A stretch of DNA of 64,000 nucleotides from Actinomadura sp. WMMA1423 (GCF_006547145.1 NZ_CP041244.1:2418001-2482000), one strand, 5' to 3'; positions 16,535-25,770 are shown, numbered from the stretch's first letter. The notes: a model not told the origin generated them from the sequence alone. Numbers and translations are program-made.

Positions 16535-16999
16535 ATGCGATTGTCCGCCCGGGTCGACTACGCGTTGCGTGCCGCCGCCGAGCTGGCGGTCGCCGGGAGT
16601 CATCCGGTGACCGCGGTGCAGCTCGCGGAGGCCCAGCAGATTCCGCCCAAATTCCTGGAGAACATCCTCGGACAGCTGCGCCGGTCCGGTCTCGTCCGGA
16701 GCCAGCGGGGGCCCGAGGGCGGCTACTGGCTGGCGCGTCCGGCCGAGCGGATCTCGCTGGCCGACATCATCCGCGCCATCGACGGGCCGCTGCTCGGCGT
16801 GCGGGGCGAGCGGCCCGAGCACGTGGGGTACGAGGGGCCCGCGCGGTCCCTGCAGGAGGTGTGGATCGCGCTGCGCGCCAGCGAGCGGGCGATCCTGGAG
16901 CAGGTCACGCTCGCGCACATCGCCGCCGGGGAGCTGCCGGCGCCCGTCCGGAAGCTGACCGAGGACCCGTCCGCCTGGGAGAGCCCCTCCCTGATCTGA
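16535..16999 (+). CDS. Rrf2-family regulator lacking cluster cysteines
   Basis: This 154-residue Rrf2 winged-helix protein begins MRLSARVDYALRAAAELA and has the wing segment SQRGPEGGYWLARP. It has no cysteine at all, so it cannot bind the [2Fe-2S] cluster of IscR/NsrR. It must sense something else or act constitutively. A -10 element GATAAT (16523-16528) lies six bases before the ATG and there is no Shine-Dalgarno sequence, so the transcript is probably leaderless. The DNA glycosylase gene starts one base after its stop, so the two are co-transcribed. Confidence 0.88.
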   Translation: MRLSARVDYALRAAAELAVAGSHPVTAVQLAEAQQIPPKFLENILGQLRRSGLVRSQRGPEGGYWLARPAERISLADIIRAIDGPLLGVRGERPEHVGYEGPARSLQEVWIALRASERAILEQVTLAHIAAGELPAPVRKLTEDPSAWESPSLI

Positions 17000-17000
17000 G

Positions 17001-17804
17001 ATGCCCGAAGGCGACGTCGTCTGGCTGACCGCCCGGCGCCTGCGTGAGGCGTTGAAGGGGCGGGTCCTGACGCGCTCGGACTTCCGCGTGCCCCGGTACG
17101 CGACGGCCGACCTGCGCGGGCGGACCGTCCTGGACGCGGTCTCGCGCGGCAAGCACCTCCTGGTGCGGGTGGAGGGCGGGCTGACCGTCCACACGCACCT
17201 GCTGATGGAGGGGCGCTGGCAGATCCGCAAGGCCGGGCCGCCCCCGCGCGACCACCGGGTGCGGCTGGTGCTGGCGAACGCCGAGTGGCAGGCGGTCGGA
17301 TCCTCGCTGGGGCTGGTCGAGCTGCTGCGCACCGAGGAGGAGGACGCGGCGGTCGGGCATCTTGGGCCCGACCTCCTCGACCCCGGGTGGGGGCCGGAGC
17401 TGGCGGCCGAGGCCGTCGCGCGACTGGAGCAGGAGCCGGAGCGGGCGATCGGCGAGGCGCTGCTCGACCAGACGAGGGTCGCCGGGATCGGCAACGTCTA
17501 CAAGGCCGAGGTCCTGTTCCTGCGGGGCGTGAACCCGTGGACCGCCGTCGGGAACGTTCCCGACATTCCGGGCCTCGTGCGGCTCTCTCAACGGCTGCTG
17601 GAGGCCAACAAGGAGCGGCACGGCCACATCACGACCGGTGAGCTGGGGCGCGGGCGGGAGCACTGGGTGTACGGGCGGGCAGGACGCCCCTGCCGGAGGT
17701 GCGGCTCCCTGATCGAGCGAGGGGAGCAGGGGCCTCCCGGCGCGGTGCGGGTGACCTTCTGGTGCCCGCGCTGCCAGCCGGTCGGCGCCCGCCCTGTCCT
17801 CTGA
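17001..17804 (+). CDS. nei2: endonuclease VIII-like DNA glycosylase (Nei2)
   Basis: This 267-residue Fpg/Nei protein begins MPEGD, where Pro2 is the Schiff-base nucleophile and Glu3 the acid. It contains the H2TH helix (DQTRVAGIGNVYKAEVLF) and a C-terminal zinc finger (CRRC...CPRC). It excises oxidised bases, mainly pyrimidines, and nicks the strand. It is co-transcribed with the preceding Rrf2 regulator. In mycobacteria nei2 lies next to lhr; here the two are 11 kb apart. Confidence 0.92.
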   Translation: MPEGDVVWLTARRLREALKGRVLTRSDFRVPRYATADLRGRTVLDAVSRGKHLLVRVEGGLTVHTHLLMEGRWQIRKAGPPPRDHRVRLVLANAEWQAVGSSLGLVELLRTEEEDAAVGHLGPDLLDPGWGPELAAEAVARLEQEPERAIGEALLDQTRVAGIGNVYKAEVLFLRGVNPWTAVGNVPDIPGLVRLSQRLLEANKERHGHITTGELGRGREHWVYGRAGRPCRRCGSLIERGEQGPPGAVRVTFWCPRCQPVGARPVL

Positions 17805-17934
17805 GGCTCCAGGGCGGGTCGCCGCCATGACGGGGTCGCCGGATCCTGCGCCCTCGCAGAGATCGTCTGCCGAGGGCCCGTTCCAAGTCAATTCTCGGGT
17901 TTTCTTGGTGGCCTCCCAGGTCTAGCTTGGATCC

Positions 17935-18819
17935 GTGACGCTGGACGACCTACGCGTGTTCGTGGCCGTCTGCGCGGCGGGGAACCTGAGCGCGGTGGCG
18001 CGGGACCTGTCGTGCAGCCAGTCGGCCGTCAGCCAGCACGTCAAGCGGCTCGAGCGCGAGACCGGGCTCGTGCTGCTGGAGCGGCGGCCGCGGGGCGTGG
18101 TGCCGACCCGTGCGGGGCGCATCCTGCACGCGGCCGCGGCGGAGGGGATCGCGGGGCTGGACGCCGCGCTGCGGCATCTCGACGACCTGCGCCGCGGGGT
18201 GGGGGGCACGGTCCGCGTCGCGACCGGGGCGACGACCGTGCGGCACTTCATGGCGGCGGGGGTCGCGGCGTTCCGGGCCCGGCACCCCGAGGCCGCGCTC
18301 CAGTTCGAGACAGCCGGGTCGAGCCGCCGCTGCCTGGAGGCGGTCCGCTCGCACACGGCCGATCTCGCGTGGGTGACGATCGGGCCGCCGCTGGAGGGCG
18401 TGGAGCAGCGGGCGTCGCGGGATCTGCCGTGGATGCTCGCCGTCCACGCCGGCGATCCGCTCGCCGCGAGGGCGTCGGTCGCGCTGGAGGAACTGGCCGG
18501 GATCCGCTGCATCGAACTGCCCGCGCACTCGACGTCCCGCTCCCACCTGGAGACGCATCTGGAACGCCACGGCGTGCGCCTCACGTCCACGACGAGCGTC
18601 GCCGACTGGGACACCGCGCTCCTGCTGGCCGAGCTGGACCTCGGCCAGGCGATCCTGCCCGCGCTGCCCGGGTGGGGAACCGGGTCGGGGGACGTGCGGC
18701 TGGTGCCGATCCCCGATCTGCCGCCGCTCACCGCCGGCTGGGCCGCGCGCCGTTGGGACGCCCTGAGCCCGCTCGCCGCCGAGTTCGCCGAGACGGTCCT
18801 GGAGCACCTGCGGACGTGA
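17935..18819 (+). CDS. LysR-family transcriptional regulator
   Basis: This 294-residue protein has a LysR winged helix (1-60, ARDLSCSQSAVSQHVKRLER) and a periplasmic-binding-like effector domain (about 90-290). The GTG at 17935 follows a TAGCTT -10-like hexamer by six bases, which suggests a leaderless message. No divergent target gene is present: the upstream nei2 runs the same way and the downstream lipoprotein is convergent. Its regulon cannot be guessed from context. Confidence 0.88.
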   Translation: MTLDDLRVFVAVCAAGNLSAVARDLSCSQSAVSQHVKRLERETGLVLLERRPRGVVPTRAGRILHAAAAEGIAGLDAALRHLDDLRRGVGGTVRVATGATTVRHFMAAGVAAFRARHPEAALQFETAGSSRRCLEAVRSHTADLAWVTIGPPLEGVEQRASRDLPWMLAVHAGDPLAARASVALEELAGIRCIELPAHSTSRSHLETHLERHGVRLTSTTSVADWDTALLLAELDLGQAILPALPGWGTGSGDVRLVPIPDLPPLTAGWAARRWDALSPLAAEFAETVLEHLRT

Positions 18820-19320
18820 TCAGCGCACGGTCACCCGGCCGCCGGTGACGGTCAGCCCGACCTGCGGGGCGCCCTCGTCGCAGTGGGGGCCGTTCGGGAA
18901 CGTGGCCTTCGGCGTGGCGTCGACGCGCTCGTCGACGAACGTCCGGCCCTGCGCGTCGCGCAGCTTGAGCGTCACCTGCACGGGCGCCTTGGGCAGCCCC
19001 TGGATGCGCGCGAAGCCCGCCTTGCCCCCGTCAGGGGAGGCGGAGGCGCCGCAGGCGGCGTCGGGGCCGTCGCCGTCGCAGCCGGTCGAGACGGTCTTGG
19101 ACGTCGGGGTCAGCTCGATCGGGGGTTCCTGGCACGCGCCGTTCCAGCACACCCGCATGGACGCGGACGCCGCGCGGGAGCCGTCGGGGACGGTCAGGCT
19201 CACCCCGGGATCCGACCCGATCAACGTGCAGGGGCGGCCCGCGCCCTCGCCTTCGGAGCCGCAGGCGGCCAGGGCGAGCAGCGCGGCGGCGAGCGCCACG
19301 GCTCGGGAGATGGAGCGCAT
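18820..19320 (-). CDS. small secreted lipoprotein of unknown function
   Basis: This 166-residue protein has a lipoprotein signal peptide ending LALAAC, with the lipidated Cys at about 20. Six further cysteines in the mature part could form disulphides outside the cell. I recognise no conserved domain. It is convergent with the LysR gene, whose stop abuts its own. Confidence 0.8.
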   Translation of the reverse strand: MRSISRAVALAAALLALAACGSEGEGAGRPCTLIGSDPGVSLTVPDGSRAASASMRVCWNGACQEPPIELTPTSKTVSTGCDGDGPDAACGASASPDGGKAGFARIQGLPKAPVQVTLKLRDAQGRTFVDERVDATPKATFPNGPHCDEGAPQVGLTVTGGRVTVR

Positions 19321-19369
19321 ACCCCCATGATCACCGCTTTGCCCGGCGGACCACGGCCGAACGCGGAAA

Positions 19370-19405
19370 AGCCCCGGCCCCGCCGGAGACGGCGGGGCCG
19401 GGGCT
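19370..19405 (-). terminator. rho-independent terminator of dps
   Basis: A perfect 16-bp stem (AGCCCCGGCCCCGCCG) has a four-base loop. On the minus strand it is followed by TTTTCC, the best-formed intrinsic terminator in the window. It lies 55 bp beyond the dps stop. Confidence 0.9.
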
Positions 19406-19460
19406 CATCCTTCGCGTTCGGGCCCTGCCGGAGAGTCCCGGCGGGGTCCCGGACGCTTCG

Positions 19461-19928
19461 TCAGGTCTGCGCCTGGAACATCCAGTGCTGCTTCTCGAGC
19501 TCGGCGGTGATGCTGATGAGCAGATCCTGCGTCACCTGGTCGGGCTCGTCGGTCGCCTCGATGCGCTCCCGGAAGCGCGCGATGATCTGCGCGAGGATGT
19601 CGGTGACCGCGGCGACGACCTTGTCGTCGTCGAGGTAGCCGGCCTCCAGCTGCGGGAGCTTCGTGCGGTCGGCGACCGTGCGCACACGGCCGTCGGGGTT
19701 GACCCCGATCGCCACGGCCCGCTCGGCCACGTCGTCCTGGCCGCTGCGGGCCAGCGCGACGACCTCGTCGAGGTGCTCGTGGACGACCTTGAAATTGCGT
19801 CCGATGAGGTTCCAGTGCGCCTGCTTGGCCACCAGTGCGAGATCGATCAGGTCGACGAGAGCGCCCTGCAGGGCGTCCCCGGCGGCCTTCTGGTCCGACT
19901 CGGTGAGCGTGCTCTTAATCGACGCCAT
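19461..19928 (-). CDS. dps: Dps-family DNA-binding ferritin
   Basis: This 155-residue four-helix ferritin-like protein has the Dps signature. KQAHWNLIGRNF (His near 38) and HEHLDEVVALARSGQDDVAERA supply the inter-subunit ferroxidase ligands. It oxidises Fe2+ with peroxide, stores iron in a dodecamer and protects DNA. It has its own terminator, and a 128-bp gap separates it from clgR, which suggests an independent promoter. The ATG is preceded by AAGGAG. Confidence 0.93.
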   Translation of the reverse strand: MASIKSTLTESDQKAAGDALQGALVDLIDLALVAKQAHWNLIGRNFKVVHEHLDEVVALARSGQDDVAERAVAIGVNPDGRVRTVADRTKLPQLEAGYLDDDKVVAAVTDILAQIIARFRERIEATDEPDQVTQDLLISITAELEKQHWMFQAQT

Positions 19929-20056
19929 GAACAGGCTCCTTCCGCATCGTTACGGTCACCCGCTACAACACGGAAAAATCCCCGTGAATGCCGAGTTCAT
20001 GCCGTGAGGCCGCGCACACCCGCGGCCCCGGCCAGGGGGCATGAACGCGCCGGCGG

Positions 20057-20410
20057 TCAGGCGGCGACCATGTCGGCGCGGAATTCGCCGGTGATCTCCT
20101 CAGGGGTCTCCGGAATGCTCTCGGCGGAGATCCGCTCGTGCTCCGGCGCACCCGCCATGACGGGCTCGTGCTGCAGCTCGGCGAGGGCGAGCTGATCCGC
20201 GACTTCCCTCAGCACGTGCGACAGCGGTACGCCAAGGGCCTTGCAGATAGAGGACAGCAACTCCGAAGAGGCCTCTTTCTGCCCCCGCTCGACCTCGGAG
20301 AGGTAGCCGAGTGACACCCGCGCGGCCGCGGACACCTCACGGAGGGTGCGTCCCTGGCGCAGCCGCAGCTGCCGCAGTACGTCACCGAGCAGCTGGCGAA
20401 GCAGGACCAT
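20057..20410 (-). CDS. clgR: ClgR-type HTH regulator of Clp protease genes
   Basis: This 117-residue XRE helix-turn-helix protein contains [31 protein letters not shown], split here as [11 protein letters not shown] and [15 protein letters not shown], which is diagnostic of ClgR/PopR. In actinobacteria it activates clpP and related protease genes. The C-terminus MVAA ends in two alanines, the feature by which Streptomyces ClgR is recognised for Clp-dependent degradation. It therefore probably turns over by feedback. The ATG at 20410 has GGGAG upstream; a longer GTG reading from 20440 is less likely. It follows cinA, as in most actinobacteria. Confidence 0.93.
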   Translation of the reverse strand: MVLLRQLLGDVLRQLRLRQGRTLREVSAAARVSLGYLSEVERGQKEASSELLSSICKALGVPLSHVLREVADQLALAELQHEPVMAGAPEHERISAESIPETPEEITGEFRADMVAA

Positions 20411-20521
20411 CGTCTCGCTCCCTCCCTCAGTTCGGACCATCTGCCGGTTCCACCGTACCCGCCTTGGCGGCGGCGATGGCAGACCGTTGATTTCGTGTTC
20501 GCTCGGAACGTAACGCTGTAA

Positions 20522-21817
20522 TCAGCCCCTGTCTTCCCGATGTGCCTGAGCCTCCCCGCTCCCGTCCTCGACGTCAAGCCCGAGCAGGCGGCGTCTCAGC
20601 AGCTCAAGCGCGTGCACGACGGTCATGCGCCGGATGACCGCGCGGCTCTCCGGCCCCGTCCCGGGCAGCGGGAGCCTCGGGCTGAGCACCGTCGGAGGAT
20701 CACCAGGTCCGGCCAAACCGATATAGACCGTTCCCACGGGGCGGCCGTCCTGCGGGTCGGGACCGGCGACTCCCGTCACCGCGAGCCCGTAGGCAGCGCC
20801 GAGCGCGTCCCGGACTCCGGCGGCCATCGCGGCGGCCACGTCCGGGTGGACGGCCCCGTGCTCGGCGAGCAGTTCGCCGGGCACGCCGAGCAGTCTCCGC
20901 TTCAGATCGGTGGCGTAGGCCACCACGCCGCCCGCGTACGTCGCGGACGACCCGGGCGTCCCGGTCAGCTCGGCGCCGATGAGGCCGCCGGTCAGCGACT
21001 CCGCCGTGGCCGCGGTCTCGCCCCGGTCGAGCAGGAGCCGGTGCACGACCAGCCCGAGCGACTCGTCCTCGACCCCGTAGACCGAGGGGCCGAGCAGCTC
21101 GCGGACGCGCGACTCCACCCCGGCCAGCCGGGCGGCGGCGTCGTCGCCGGTGACGGTGATGCGCACCTTCACCTCGGCGGGATCGGGCAGGTAGGCGAGC
21201 TTCACCCCGTCCATCGCCTCCACCTCGGCGAGGGCGGTCGCGACGACCGACTCCCACAGCCGGGCGGTGCGCAGCGTGCGGCGCGCCACCGCGGGCAGCC
21301 CGGCGATCTCCGCCAGCTCCGGCAGCACGGTCTCGTCCATGATCGTGCGCATCTCGAACGGGACGCCCGGCAGCGCGTAGACGACCCCGCCCGGCAGTTC
21401 GACGCGCAGGCCGGGCGCCGAGCCGGCGGAGTTGGCCAGCGTCCGCGCGCCCTCGGGGACGTCGGCCATGCGCAGCGCCATCGGCTGGAGCTCGCGGCCC
21501 GCCCTGGCCACCCGCTCGCGCAGCCGCCTCTCCAGTGCCGGGTCGCGGACGAGGGCGACGCCCGCCGCCTTGGCGAGCGCGTCGCGGGTCACGTCGTCGT
21601 AGGTGGGGCCGAGCCCGCCGGTGGTGATGACCGCGTCGGCCCGGTCGAGCGCGGATTCCACCGCCGCGACGATCACATCGAGCTCGTCGCCGACGACCAC
21701 GCTCCGGGTGACCTCCACGCCGTGGTCGGCGAGGCGGCGGCCGAGCCAGGCCGCGTTCCCGTTGACGGTGTCGCCGAGGAGCAGCTCGTCCCCGACGGTG
21801 AGCAGTTCGACCCGCAT
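20522..21817 (-). CDS. cinA: CinA-family protein
   Basis: This 431-residue protein has an N-terminal MoCF/COG1058 domain (about 1-170; TTGGLGPTYDDVT) and a C-terminal CinA domain (about 265-415; ATAESLTGGLIGAELT). These correspond to ADP-ribose pyrophosphatase and NMN deamidase activities in the NAD salvage/competence-damage family. Length is normal for full-length CinA. It precedes clgR by 111 bp. Its usual upstream neighbour pgsA is displaced by the DUF1990/MOSC pair. Confidence 0.93.
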   Translation of the reverse strand: MRVELLTVGDELLLGDTVNGNAAWLGRRLADHGVEVTRSVVVGDELDVIVAAVESALDRADAVITTGGLGPTYDDVTRDALAKAAGVALVRDPALERRLRERVARAGRELQPMALRMADVPEGARTLANSAGSAPGLRVELPGGVVYALPGVPFEMRTIMDETVLPELAEIAGLPAVARRTLRTARLWESVVATALAEVEAMDGVKLAYLPDPAEVKVRITVTGDDAAARLAGVESRVRELLGPSVYGVEDESLGLVVHRLLLDRGETAATAESLTGGLIGAELTGTPGSSATYAGGVVAYATDLKRRLLGVPGELLAEHGAVHPDVAAAMAAGVRDALGAAYGLAVTGVAGPDPQDGRPVGTVYIGLAGPGDPPTVLSPRLPLPGTGPESRAVIRRMTVVHALELLRRRLLGLDVEDGSGEAQAHREDRG

Positions 21818-22204
21818 CGCGTCCCCATCCGTCCGTTGCGCAAGCGTCCCCGAATCTACCGGCGGGGTCCGACGACGGGCCCGCCGGACCGCCGGTTCAC
21901 CGGGCGGTCCGGCCGAATGAGGACGCCGCCGCCCGGCGGCCCTTCGCACCGGTCCAAACGGCATAACGCTTTTCCGTCGTCGCGAAATGAGACCGCCGCT
22001 CTTTTGTCCGCCGGGCGCGGACGGCGGGACACCGCACGCGGCCGGGGCGCCGCCCGGAGCGCGCATCGTCGCCGGAAGCCACCCCGCCCGTCGGCCGACA
22101 ACCGAAGGAAGCGCAGGTCACATTGTGAGTCAAAACTCATTCGGCTGATTCGTGCGGGGCGACGCCGGCAGGGATAATCGAATGGCGCGGCACCCCCTTG
22201 ATCG
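21818..22204. other. 387-bp non-coding gap upstream of cinA
   Basis: No credible gene is seen here. The part at 22110-22150 is unusually AT-rich and holds a small inverted repeat, TGAGT-CAAA-ACTCA. It could contain the distal promoter of cinA-clgR now that pgsA is no longer adjacent. The rest is GC-rich, with short local inverted repeats. Confidence 0.4.
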
Positions 22205-22247
22205 GGGCCGCGGGGCCACGACCGGGGTGGGCGTGGTCCCGCGGCCC
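22205..22247 (-). terminator. terminator of the DUF1990 gene
   Basis: A 16-bp stem with one G-T pair (GGGCCGCGGGGCCACG against 22232-22247) and an 11-nt loop lies 2 bp after the DUF1990 stop codon. Confidence 0.75.
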
Positions 22248-22249
22248 AC

Positions 22250-22762
22250 CTAGGGCCGCGACAGGCGGCGCAGCACGGCGCCGCAGCGGCGGGCGTAGGA
22301 GCTCTGGAACATCCTTCCGAACGGGCCCGCCAGCCGCGCGGCCGCCGTCGCCGGGCGGCTGAACGCGGTGACCGTCAGCCACACGTCGCCCTCCTCGTCC
22401 AGGTGCACGAGGAACGACTCCTCCCCCGACTCCGGGTGGCCCGGAAGCGTGCCGTACGCCCATCCGGCGTACCGCTCCTCCTCACGCGTCCACACGATGC
22501 GGCAGGGGGCCTTCAGGCGCAGGGGCCCGAGGCCCAGCCCGATGACGACGCCCACCCCGGGCGCGGCGCGCGGCGCGGACGCCTCCACGCGGACCGGGAG
22601 CGCGCGGTGCATCCAGAACTCCATGACCGCGTCCGCGGCGTTCCGGAACGCCGCGGGCCCCTGCCCGACGAGCATGCGATGCCGCATGTGCCGGTACCCG
22701 GGCGGGCGCTCCGCGTCGCGCGTCGCGCCGACCTCGGCGTAGGTGAAATCCTGCGCGCTCAT
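22250..22762 (-). CDS. DUF1990-domain protein
   Basis: This 170-residue soluble protein shows the DUF1990 signatures FTYAEVGATRD and PPGYRH near the start and GTLPGHPESGEESF in the middle. The fold is SRPBCC-like and the function unknown. It is transcribed divergently from the MOSC gene, with 87 bp between. The pair interrupts the usual pgsA-cinA junction. Confidence 0.85.
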   Translation of the reverse strand: MSAQDFTYAEVGATRDAERPPGYRHMRHRMLVGQGPAAFRNAADAVMEFWMHRALPVRVEASAPRAAPGVGVVIGLGLGPLRLKAPCRIVWTREEERYAGWAYGTLPGHPESGEESFLVHLDEEGDVWLTVTAFSRPATAAARLAGPFGRMFQSSYARRCGAVLRRLSRP

Positions 22763-22849
22763 GCCCTCCGGCCTCCAAACTGACGAATCCGCGTCAAGTA
22801 TCGCCCCTGCCCCTGGCCGTCCGGGGAAGCGGTACGTAACGTCCGTCGC

Positions 22850-23635
22850 ATGATCGCCGTCGTCGCCGGGCTGAACGTCTTCCCGATCAAGAGCGCGGGC
22901 GCCGTCCCGCTCGCCGAGGCCGAGCTGACCCCGGACGGGCTGCGCCACGACCGGGAGTTCATGCTCGTCCGGCCCGGCGGGCGGCACCTGTCGCAGCGGG
23001 AGGTCCCCGAACTGGCGCTGCTGCGCCCCGCCTTCGACGGCGTGAAGCTGACCGTCCACACCCCCCTCGCGTCCTCGCCCCTGGTGTGCGAGGCGGTGGA
23101 CGGGCCCGCCCTCGACGTGACCGTCCACCGCCGCCCCTGCCAGGGGATGGACCAGGGCGACGACGCGGCCGGATGGTTCTCCGACGTACTGGGGCTCCCC
23201 TGCCGCCTCGTCCGCTTCACCGGGACCCGCCCCACGGTGGCCCGCGACGGGACCCTGAGGTACGCCGACGGCTACCCCGTGTCCGTCCTGTCGGCCGAGT
23301 CGCTCGACGACCTGAACCGGCGGGCGGACGCCCCGCTCCCGATGGCGCGCTTCCGTCCCAACATCGTCCTGCGCGGTCTCGGCCCCTACGGCGAGGACGC
23401 CGTCACCCGGCTGCGCGGCGCCGGGGCGGAGATCGAGCTGATCAGGCCGTGCGGGCGCTGCGTCATCATCAACACCGACCAGGACACCGCCCGCCGGTCC
23501 CCCGGACCGCTGCGCGCCCTCGCCCGCTACCGCACCGAGCGCTTCGCCGGCGTCCGCGAGATCATGTTCGGCAGGCTCGGCGTCCCCCGCGCGCTCGGCG
23601 CCCTCCGCGTGGGCGACGAGCTGACCGCGTCCTGA
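22850..23635 (+). CDS. MOSC-domain molybdenum/sulfur-carrier protein
   Basis: This 261-residue protein has an N-terminal beta-barrel MOSC_N domain (about 1-115) and a MOSC domain (about 120-255). The conserved cysteine segment RPCGRCVI lies near residue 200, the candidate sulfur or Mo-cofactor ligand. It is related to the mARC/YcbX N-hydroxylated-substrate reductases; the substrate is unknown. The stop is four bases from the convergent pgsA stop, inside the palindrome CCTGAGGGCTCAGG. Confidence 0.88.
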   Translation: MIAVVAGLNVFPIKSAGAVPLAEAELTPDGLRHDREFMLVRPGGRHLSQREVPELALLRPAFDGVKLTVHTPLASSPLVCEAVDGPALDVTVHRRPCQGMDQGDDAAGWFSDVLGLPCRLVRFTGTRPTVARDGTLRYADGYPVSVLSAESLDDLNRRADAPLPMARFRPNIVLRGLGPYGEDAVTRLRGAGAEIELIRPCGRCVIINTDQDTARRSPGPLRALARYRTERFAGVREIMFGRLGVPRALGALRVGDELTAS

Positions 23636-23639
23636 GGGC

Positions 23640-24233
23640 TCAGGCCGCGTCGCCGGACGGACGCCGCATGCGCCAGGCCTGCACGACGTAGTCGACGCCC
23701 GTGACGACCGTGACGACGAGGGCCGCCGCCATCATGGCCCAGCGCAGGTAGTCCAGCGGGCCCGGCAGGATGTAGAGGCCGATGGCGAGGACCTGGAGCA
23801 TCGTCTTCAGCTTGCCGCCCTTGCTCGCCGGGATCACGCCGCGGCGGATCACGACGAACCGCATCACCGTGATGCCGATCTCGCGGACCATGATGGCGGC
23901 GGTCACCCACCACCACAGCTCCCCCATCACCGACAGGCTGACCAGCGCCGCACCGGTGAGCGCCTTGTCGGCGATCGGGTCGGCGATCTTGCCGAAGTCG
24001 GTGACCAGGCCGCGCGCCCGGGCGATGTCACCGTCGATCTTGTCGGTGATCGAGGCGACCGCGAACACCGCGAAGGCGGCGAGCCGCATGGCGGTGCCGT
24101 CCAGGAAGAACAGCCAGACGAACAGCGGCACCAGCGCGATCCTGAGGAGCGTCAGGGCGTTGGCGATGTTCCAGACGCCGGCCGGCGGCGGGTCCTGCGC
24201 GCCCGCGACCGGATCCGGGGTACCGGCGATCAT
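23640..24233 (-). CDS. pgsA: CDP-diacylglycerol-glycerol-3-phosphate 3-phosphatidyltransferase
   Basis: This 197-residue membrane enzyme makes phosphatidylglycerol phosphate. The CDP-alcohol phosphotransferase signature is complete: DKIDGDIAR followed by G(x3)D(x3)D in [11 protein letters not shown] (about 64-90). There are four or more hydrophobic helices. Its ATG overlaps the rimO stop (ATGA), so the two are coupled. Confidence 0.93.
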   Translation of the reverse strand: MIAGTPDPVAGAQDPPPAGVWNIANALTLLRIALVPLFVWLFFLDGTAMRLAAFAVFAVASITDKIDGDIARARGLVTDFGKIADPIADKALTGAALVSLSVMGELWWWVTAAIMVREIGITVMRFVVIRRGVIPASKGGKLKTMLQVLAIGLYILPGPLDYLRWAMMAAALVVTVVTGVDYVVQAWRMRRPSGDAA

Positions 24234-25663
24234 GACACGTCCGCGATGAGGTCCACCCCGTCGCTGCCCACGACCCGGGCCTCCACGATGTCGCCGAGCG
24301 CGAGCCCCCCGCCGCGGACGAGGACCGTCCCGTCCACCTCCGGCGCCTGGTGCTCGGCGCGGCCCTCGAAGGCGCCGTCCGCGGCCCCGTCCACCGCCTG
24401 CTCGGCCTTGTCCTCCAGCAGGACGCGGATCCGGGAGCCGACGCGGTCCTCCGCGCGCTGGGCGGTCAGCTCCTCGGCGAGGCCGGACAGCTCCTCGACG
24501 CGGGCGGCGACGTCGGCGGGGTCGAGCTTGCCGCCCAGGTTCGCGGCCTCCGTGCCGTCCTCGTCGGAGTAGCCGAACACGCCGACGGCGTCGAGCCGGG
24601 CCGCCGAGATGAACTCCACGAGCTCCTCGAAGTCGTCCTCGCTCTCGCCTGGGAACCCGACGATGAAGTTGGAGCGCACGCCCGCCTCCGGCGCCAGCGC
24701 GCGGATCTGGTCCAGCAGCCCGAGGAACCGCTCCCGGTCGCCGAACCGGCGCATCGAGCGCAGCACCGGGCCGCTCGCGTGCTGGAACGACATGTCGAAG
24801 TACGGGGCGACGCCGGGCGTCCCGCAGATCGCCTCGATGAGGCCGGGGCGCGTCTCGGCGGGCTGCAGGTAGCTGACCCGGACCCGCTCGATGCCGTCGA
24901 CGGCGGCGAGGGCGGGCAGCAGCTTCTCCAGGGCCCGCAGGTCGCCGAGGTCCTTGCCGTAGGACGTGGAGTTCTCGCTGACCAGGACCACCTCGCGGAC
25001 CCCGTGCCCGGCGAGCCAGCGCGCCTCCTCCAGCACCTCCGCCGGCGGGCGCGAGACGTAGGCGCCGCGGAACGCGGGGATCGCGCAGAACGTGCAGCGC
25101 CGGTCGCAGCCGGACGCCAGCTTCAGCGGCGCGACCGGGCCGCCGCCGAGGCGCCGCCGCAGCACCCGCGGTCCGGACGCCGGGGCCACGCCGTCCGGCA
25201 GGTCGTCCTGACCGCCGTGGCCCGGGACGGCGACCTGGGAACCGCGCCGCTCGACCGGGCTGATCGGCAGGAGGGTGCGCCGGTCGCGCGGGGTGTGCGC
25301 GTCGCGCCTGCGCCCCGCGAGGACGTCGTCGAGGCGCTCCCCGATCGCGGTGTAGTCGTCGAAGCCGATCACCGCGTCGGCCTCGGGCAGCGCCTCGGCC
25401 AGCTCGCTGCCGTACCGCTCGGCCATGCACCCCGCGGCGACGACCTTGGCGCCCGAGTCGTGCGCGGCCAGGAGCGTGTCGATCGAGTCCTTCTTGGCGG
25501 CCTCGATGAACCCGCAGGTGTTGACGACCACCACGTCGGCGCCGTCCGCGCCGTCCGCAAGGTCCCAGCCCGCGCCCTCCATGCGCGCGGCGAGCTCCTC
25601 GGAATCGACCTCGTTGCGGGCGCAGCCGAGCGTGATGAGTGAGACCTTGCGGCGAGTGGACAT
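24230..25663 (-). CDS. rimO: ribosomal protein S12 methylthiotransferase RimO
   Basis: This 477-residue radical-SAM enzyme adds a methylthio group to an Asp of ribosomal protein S12. The N-terminal UPF0004 domain supplies cysteines at 14, 50 and 79 for the auxiliary cluster. The SAM cluster motif CxxxCxxC is at 186-193 (CDRRCTFC). A C-terminal TRAM domain spans about 410-475. A flexible insert (about 118-170) precedes the SAM domain and is longer than in many RimO proteins. The ATG at 25663 starts at the canonical N-terminus. It is coupled to pgsA. Confidence 0.95.
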   Translation of the reverse strand: MSTRRKVSLITLGCARNEVDSEELAARMEGAGWDLADGADGADVVVVNTCGFIEAAKKDSIDTLLAAHDSGAKVVAAGCMAERYGSELAEALPEADAVIGFDDYTAIGERLDDVLAGRRRDAHTPRDRRTLLPISPVERRGSQVAVPGHGGQDDLPDGVAPASGPRVLRRRLGGGPVAPLKLASGCDRRCTFCAIPAFRGAYVSRPPAEVLEEARWLAGHGVREVVLVSENSTSYGKDLGDLRALEKLLPALAAVDGIERVRVSYLQPAETRPGLIEAICGTPGVAPYFDMSFQHASGPVLRSMRRFGDRERFLGLLDQIRALAPEAGVRSNFIVGFPGESEDDFEELVEFISAARLDAVGVFGYSDEDGTEAANLGGKLDPADVAARVEELSGLAEELTAQRAEDRVGSRIRVLLEDKAEQAVDGAADGAFEGRAEHQAPEVDGTVLVRGGGLALGDIVEARVVGSDGVDLIADVS

Positions 25664-25770
25664 GCCCCTAAGGTAATGGGCGCCCGCGCCGCCGCGGACC
25701 ATCGGCCCGCTGCGTCGTCGTGGGAGAATGCCGCGCCGGGCGCGTCCTCAGCGGACCGCCCCGACTCCGG

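Noticed and set aside
14576-17494. 972-residue minus-strand open frame
   Set aside because: It runs against the sugar permease, GH3, Rrf2 and nei2 genes, all with clear domains.
21856-22140. 94-residue minus-strand frame in the gap upstream of cinA
   Set aside because: It is Arg-rich and low-complexity, has no ribosome site, and overlaps a second equally poor frame.
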